17,895 nt of DNA. Source: CADEED01 sp046733635. GTDB taxonomy: Bacteria; Pseudomonadota; Gammaproteobacteria; Steroidobacterales; Steroidobacteraceae. The stretch is taken from assembly GCA_046733635.1 (NCBI GenBank), contig JBKPPO010000246.1, positions 1 through 17,895 on the forward strand. Direction: 5' to 3'. The notes under the pieces were generated by a model. That model searched no databases. It was not told where the DNA came from and saw only the letters and a program-made list of their open reading frames with translations. Below are positions 14,545-17,895 of the stretch, piece after piece (the first letter of the stretch is position 1; the number at the start of each line of letters is the position of its first letter). Made by a program: the position numbers and the translations under genes.

Positions 14545-15038
14545 TTGCCGTGGTACGCCTTCTCGAGCGCGGCGATATCGAGCTTCTTCATGCTCATCAT
14601 CGCGGCCATGGCGCGTTCCGATTTCTCGTTGGGCTCACCGAACCACTCGACCATCTTCCCGGGCGCGACCTGCCAGGAGAGGCCGTACTGGTCCTTGAGC
14701 CAGCCACAGACCTGCGCGCTCGGATCGCCGCCAGCGGTGAGCTTGTCCCAGTAGTAGTCCAGCTCCTTCTGATCGTCGACGTAAACCTGTAGCGAGACGG
14801 CCTCGTTGAACTTGAAGTTCGAGCCGCCGTTGAGTGCGGTGAACGTCTGGCCCTCGATCTCGAACTGCACCGTCATCACCGAGCCCACGGGCTTCTGATG
14901 GTGTTCCTGTCCTGCCTTTCCATAGCGCGCCACTTTCACGATCCGGGAGTTCTTGAAGATGGATACGTAGTAATTCGCGGCTTCTTCGGCCTGCGTGTCG
15001 AACCACAGGCAGGGGGCGATCTTGTCTTTGATCTGCAT
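14541..15038 (-). CDS. VOC-superfamily (PhnB / 3-demethylubiquinone-9 methyltransferase-like) protein
   Basis: 165 residues of vicinal-oxygen-chelate fold, starting MQIKDKIAPCLWFDTQAEEA. The segment YYVSIFKNSRI and the following VMTVQFEIEGQTFTALNGG mark the PhnB-like group, and the C-terminal half has GWLKDQYGLSWQVAP. The name 3-demethylubiquinone methyltransferase is a database legacy for this group; the real function is unknown, and no methyltransferase motif is present. AGGAG at 15045-15049, 6 nt from the ATG, selects the start at 15038 over an upstream ATG at 15098. First gene of the minus-strand unit with the small membrane protein and dehydrogenase pair. It may be only a neighbour rather than part of the pathway. 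Confidence 0.88.
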   Translation of the reverse strand: MQIKDKIAPCLWFDTQAEEAANYYVSIFKNSRIVKVARYGKAGQEHHQKPVGSVMTVQFEIEGQTFTALNGGSNFKFNEAVSLQVYVDDQKELDYYWDKLTAGGDPSAQVCGWLKDQYGLSWQVAPGKMVEWFGEPNEKSERAMAAMMSMKKLDIAALEKAYHGK

Positions 15039-15044
15039 GGAGTG

Positions 15045-15049
15045 CTCCT
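15045..15049 (-). promoter_or_regulatory. Shine-Dalgarno site of the VOC gene
   Basis: AGGAG on the minus strand, 6 nt upstream of the ATG at 15038. It settles the start against the longer frame. Confidence 0.7.
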
Positions 15050-15109
15050 GTTTCGGTGTGTCACTTGCTGGCCGAACGGAGAAGCCGGGAATCGACACTC
15101 GGTGAGGTT

Positions 15110-15137
15110 ATTTTTCGCGAGGGTGCGCGACTGTCAG
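15110..15137 (-). promoter_or_regulatory. Candidate sigma-70 promoter for the VOC operon, with inverted repeat in the spacer
   Basis: On the minus strand CTGACA (15137-15132) and AAAAAT (15115-15110) are 16 nt apart, 5/6 and 4/6 to consensus, and would start transcription about 65 nt before the VOC ATG. The spacer holds TCGCG-N6-CGCGA (15115-15130), possibly an operator or part of the 3' hairpin of the upstream MFS gene. Confidence 0.4.
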
Positions 15138-15156
15138 AAAGTGCCGCGCCCGGGTT

Positions 15157-16545
15157 TCAGCGACCGCGAACCAGGATGTCCTCGAGCTCTTCGAGACTGC
15201 GGCCGCGGGTTTCAGGCACCAGTCGCGCGATGAACGACAATCCGAGCAACGCGAAGACGCCGTAGATCATCCAGGGCGTGGAATTACCCAGGTTCTGCAG
15301 CTCCCAGGGGAACAGGAGCTGTACTGAAAAACTCACGATGGAGTTGACGAGGCCGACGAGCGAGATGGCGACGCCACGCACCCGGTTGGGGAAAATCTCG
15401 GAAAGAAGCACCCACATCACGGGCCCGAGCGAGACGGCGAAACTGGCGACGAAGCCCAACGTGCCCATGAGCACCAGCGTGGCGTCCACCTGCCCGCCGC
15501 GGAACCCATAGGCCAGCAATCCCATGCTGAGCGCAATGCCGCACAGCCCCCACAGCAGCAGCGGCCGTCGTCCCAGCCGGTCGATGAGCAGGATCGCGAT
15601 GACGGTGAACACGAGATTCACGAGGCCGACGTAGACGGCTTGCGCGAAGGCGGAGTCCGCACTTGCGCCCGCGTGCTCGAAGATCACGGGCGCGTAGGTC
15701 AACACCGCATTGATGCCGGTGATCTGCTGGACCACTCCGACGATGAGTCCTATCCACATCACGACACGCAGCCTCGGGGCCAGCAGTTCGCGTAGTTTGA
15801 CGTCCGCACCCCCCTTCTCGCGCGCCAGCGAAGCCTGCAGCTCGGCCAGCTCGGCCTCCGCCATCGCGGCGCCATGCGCCCGCGACAACACGCGACGTGC
15901 AACGTCGGGACGGCCGTGCATCGCGAGCCATCTCGGGCTCTCGGGAACGGTGAAGAGCAGCAGGAGGAAAACCATCGACGGGAGCGCGCCGATGCCGAGC
16001 ATCCAGCGCCAATTCCAGTCCTCCAGGCGCAGCGTCGCGAGCACGGGCCAGTCGCTGTGCCCGAGCTGCAGGATGAGATAGTTGCTGAAAAACGCAGCCG
16101 TGATGCCCAGCACGATGTGCAATTGATTGAAGCTGACCATGCGTCCACGCACGGCAGCCGGTGCGATCTCCGCGATGTACATCGGCGCCACCACAAGGGC
16201 CGCGCCAACACCGAGTCCCGAGAGCAACCGTGCGAGGATCAGCGTCGCGAAATCGGCGGCTGCAGCGGACACCAGTGCGGAGACTGTGAACACGACCGCA
16301 GCGATCCGGAGCAGCCGGCGGCGCCCGTACCGGTCGGCCAGCGGGCCGGCGAAAAGTATCGACAACGTCGCGGAAAGCGTCAGTGAAGCGCCGGCCCACC
16401 CGACTTCGAATTCGGACAAGGCGAATTCGGCCTCGATGAAGGACACGACCCCGGAGATCACTGAGACATCGAAACCCAGCAGGAATCCCCCCAGCGCCAC
16501 GATCAGTACCGTGCGCAGCACGTAGCGATCGGGCCTCGAGCTCAT
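15157..16545 (-). CDS. Sugar-porter-family MFS transporter
   Basis: 462 residues, 12 hydrophobic segments, inner membrane. The family signatures are all present: DRYGRR (71-76) after helix 2, PMYIAEIAPAAVRG (121-134), PESPRWL (201-207) after helix 6, QQITGINAVLTYAP (273-286), DRLGRR (322-327) after helix 8, and PETRG (444-448) at the C-terminus. This is the XylE/GalP/AraE type, so proton-coupled import of a hexose or pentose such as xylose, galactose, arabinose or glucose is likely; the substrate cannot be fixed from sequence alone. The ATG at 16545 gives MSSRPDRYVLRT directly before helix 1. A longer frame to 16632 lies inside the LacI gene and is low-complexity. It starts 7 nt after the LacI stop without a clear Shine-Dalgarno, so coupled translation is likely. 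Confidence 0.93.
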   Translation of the reverse strand: MSSRPDRYVLRTVLIVALGGFLLGFDVSVISGVVSFIEAEFALSEFEVGWAGASLTLSATLSILFAGPLADRYGRRRLLRIAAVVFTVSALVSAAAADFATLILARLLSGLGVGAALVVAPMYIAEIAPAAVRGRMVSFNQLHIVLGITAAFFSNYLILQLGHSDWPVLATLRLEDWNWRWMLGIGALPSMVFLLLLFTVPESPRWLAMHGRPDVARRVLSRAHGAAMAEAELAELQASLAREKGGADVKLRELLAPRLRVVMWIGLIVGVVQQITGINAVLTYAPVIFEHAGASADSAFAQAVYVGLVNLVFTVIAILLIDRLGRRPLLLWGLCGIALSMGLLAYGFRGGQVDATLVLMGTLGFVASFAVSLGPVMWVLLSEIFPNRVRGVAISLVGLVNSIVSFSVQLLFPWELQNLGNSTPWMIYGVFALLGLSFIARLVPETRGRSLEELEDILVRGR

Positions 16546-16552
16546 GCGCGGA

Positions 16553-17554
16553 TCACGCCGGCCGGGCGACCGAATCCCGCTCGACGAGCTTGGGCTCGAA
16601 CAGATGCTGCACGTCGTGTTCCTGTTGTTCATAGACGTGCTTCAGAACCCAACGAGCCGCCATGCCGGCCATGTCGGCGATCGGATAATGGATGGTCGAG
16701 AGCTTGGGATAGACGTAGCGGGAGATGGGCGCGTCGTCGAAACCCATGATCGACAGTTCGCGCGGCAGCTCGAGACCGCGTTCGTGCGCGGCCGCCATGG
16801 CGCCCGCGGCCATCTCGTCGTTGGCGCAGACCACGGCGGTGAAGGGAATCTGCTTGGCGAGCAGCGCGTTCAGCGCGTCCTGGCCGCCGGTCTCGTGGTA
16901 GTCGCCCTCGTGGAGGAGCCGCTCATCGAACTTCACGCCCGCTTCTTCGAGCGCGCGTTTGTGCCCCGCCAGACGTTGTTTGGCGTCGACCCAGTCGAGC
17001 GGGCCGGAGATGTAGGCGATGCGCCTGTGCTTGAGCTTCAGCAGCGACTGCGTGGCGAGATATCCGCCGAGTTCGTTGTTGAGACTGAAGCAGCGATCCG
17101 CGAGTCCGCGCACCTTGCGGTTCATCACCACCAGCGGCGTCTTCTCGTGGTCGTGATCGGCCAGGAATTTGTCGGGCAGCGATTCCACGTGCACGATGAG
17201 CGCGTCGCAGTTGCGGCTCACGAGGAAGCGGATGGCCTCGCGCTCCTGCGCCTCGTTGCTGTGGCCCGCGGCTACGAGCACGAATTTGCCCGCAGCCTTG
17301 AACGTGCGTTCGATCTCGCTGAGCATGGCTCCGAAGAACGGCCCATGGAGTTCCGAGACGAGCACACCCACGGCATTCGATGTGCGAGTGGCCAGCGACT
17401 GCGCGATGGAGTTGGGCTTGTAGCCCAGCTCTTCCATCGCGGCGAGCACCTTCTCCCTCGTCTTCTCGCTGACCTTGGCGCCCGGGTTGATGACGCGTGA
17501 AACAGTGGCGAGCGACACTCCGGCCCTCTCCGCCACTTCGTAAATGTTAGCCAT
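16553..17554 (-). CDS. LacI-family transcriptional regulator
   Basis: 333 residues, typical length. The N-terminal helix-turn-helix is IYEVAERAGVSLATVSRVIN (residues 4-23), followed by the hinge helix with YKPNSIAQSLATRTSNAVG. The periplasmic-binding-protein-like sensor domain (about 60-330) includes VCANDEMAAGAMAAA and MGFDDAPISRYVYPKLSTIH. It probably binds a sugar and represses its own cluster. The ATG overlaps the stop of the halogenase-like gene by one base (TGATG), with AGGA just upstream, and the sugar porter starts 7 nt after its stop, so all three are likely in one unit. Its operator would lie upstream of the first gene, beyond the right edge. Confidence 0.94.
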   Translation of the reverse strand: MANIYEVAERAGVSLATVSRVINPGAKVSEKTREKVLAAMEELGYKPNSIAQSLATRTSNAVGVLVSELHGPFFGAMLSEIERTFKAAGKFVLVAAGHSNEAQEREAIRFLVSRNCDALIVHVESLPDKFLADHDHEKTPLVVMNRKVRGLADRCFSLNNELGGYLATQSLLKLKHRRIAYISGPLDWVDAKQRLAGHKRALEEAGVKFDERLLHEGDYHETGGQDALNALLAKQIPFTAVVCANDEMAAGAMAAAHERGLELPRELSIMGFDDAPISRYVYPKLSTIHYPIADMAGMAARWVLKHVYEQQEHDVQHLFEPKLVERDSVARPA

Positions 17555-17895
17555 CAGTTCCTGTTCGCCGGACAGTATTGCTCGACATAATTCTGGTGGG
17601 ACGGCAGCTCCGCCACCGTCCTATCCACCTGCATCTTGATGTCGCCGAGGAATCCTGACAACTCCGCGTCGCCCATGAGGTCGGCCGCCGGGTGGTGTGA
17701 CTCGGGAATGACTCCTTGTCCGAGCAGGACCTGGATCCAGGAATTCTCGGCGAACAGCTCATTCGGGGCACGGAATACGCGGCCGGTCTCGCGGAACAGG
17801 TTGATCCGGTGCGCGAGCGAGGCCGGAATCTCCATGCCCCTGCAGGATCGCCAGAACGGCGAGTCCTCACGTTCAGTGACGTGATAGTGCAGCAC
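17554..17895 (-). CDS. Flavin-dependent (tryptophan) halogenase-like protein, C-terminal fragment
   Basis: Only the last 113 residues lie in the window; the gene continues past the right edge and has no true start here. The fragment matches the C-terminal end of tryptophan-halogenase-like proteins: HYHVTEREDSPFWRSC, then MEIPASLAHRINLFRETGRV, ELFAENSWIQVLLGQGVIPE, HPAADLMGDAEL and a final helical segment ending YVEQYC. The FAD site, catalytic Lys and WxWxIP motif lie outside, so activity cannot be judged. In Xanthomonadales and Caulobacterales such genes, as I recall, often sit beside TonB-dependent receptors and sugar-utilisation genes, which fits the LacI and sugar-porter genes that follow. 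The real substrate of that group is mostly unknown. Confidence 0.88.
   Translation of the reverse strand: MLHYHVTEREDSPFWRSCRGMEIPASLAHRINLFRETGRVFRAPNELFAENSWIQVLLGQGVIPESHHPAADLMGDAELSGFLGDIKMQVDRTVAELPSHQNYVEQYCPANRN

Noticed and set aside
14541..15038. Calling the VOC protein a ubiquinone methyltransferase
   Set aside because: The legacy name is used for PhnB-like proteins, but the fold is vicinal oxygen chelate and no SAM-binding motif is present.
1..17895. Mobile elements, CRISPR arrays, tRNA or rRNA genes
   Set aside because: No transposase or integrase frame, no regularly spaced repeats, no tRNA-like cloverleaf or rRNA sequence was seen by eye on either strand.

Overview
The window is GC-rich, densely coded DNA from a Gram-negative bacterium. 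The mix of a lipoprotein glycosidase, a Tat-dependent oxidoreductase, a FucP-type permease, an oxidative L-fucose-type pathway and a tryptophan-halogenase-like gene beside sugar genes fits a plant-polymer-degrading proteobacterium. Xanthomonadales or Steroidobacterales is my best guess, but this is inference from gene content; there is no rRNA or other marker. I see no insertion sequence, tRNA, CRISPR array or phage gene.

Layout. (1) 1-5142, minus strand: a PA14-containing GH31 alpha-xylosidase-type lipoprotein overlaps a secreted pectin methylesterase (CE8). Glucose-6-phosphate dehydrogenase follows and is cut by the left edge. (2) 5143-5431: a divergent control region with AATGAAA direct repeats and a palindrome. 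(3) 5432-12075, plus strand: IclR regulator, FucP-type sugar/H+ symporter, aldo-keto reductase sugar dehydrogenase, amidohydrolase-type sugar lactonase, SDR (2-keto-3-deoxy-L-fuconate dehydrogenase type), exported GH105 unsaturated uronyl hydrolase, and a RibD_C/DHFR-like reductase. Permease to SDR are tightly spaced or overlapping. (4) 12072-15038, minus strand: a VOC (PhnB-like) protein, a small PQ-loop-like membrane protein, a Tat-exported gluconate-dehydrogenase subunit-3-like protein, and a GMC flavoprotein with a C-x5-C-x3-C triad. (5) 15157-17895, minus strand: a flavin-dependent halogenase-like C-terminus (cut by the right edge), a LacI-family regulator and a sugar-porter-family MFS permease.

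Working model. The locus takes apart plant cell-wall glycans (pectin, perhaps xyloglucan side chains). The methylesterase, GH31 and GH105 enzymes act outside the cytoplasm. FucP and the sugar porter import monosaccharides. The AKR, lactonase and SDR carry out three steps of the non-phosphorylating L-fucose (or related 6-deoxy/galacto-sugar) pathway. The sugar-acid dehydratase and the terminal hydrolase or aldolase of that route are absent here and must lie elsewhere. The GMC/subunit-3 pair looks like a periplasmic sugar or polyol dehydrogenase whose cytochrome partner is also absent. Two regulators (IclR and LacI) suggest at least two control circuits.
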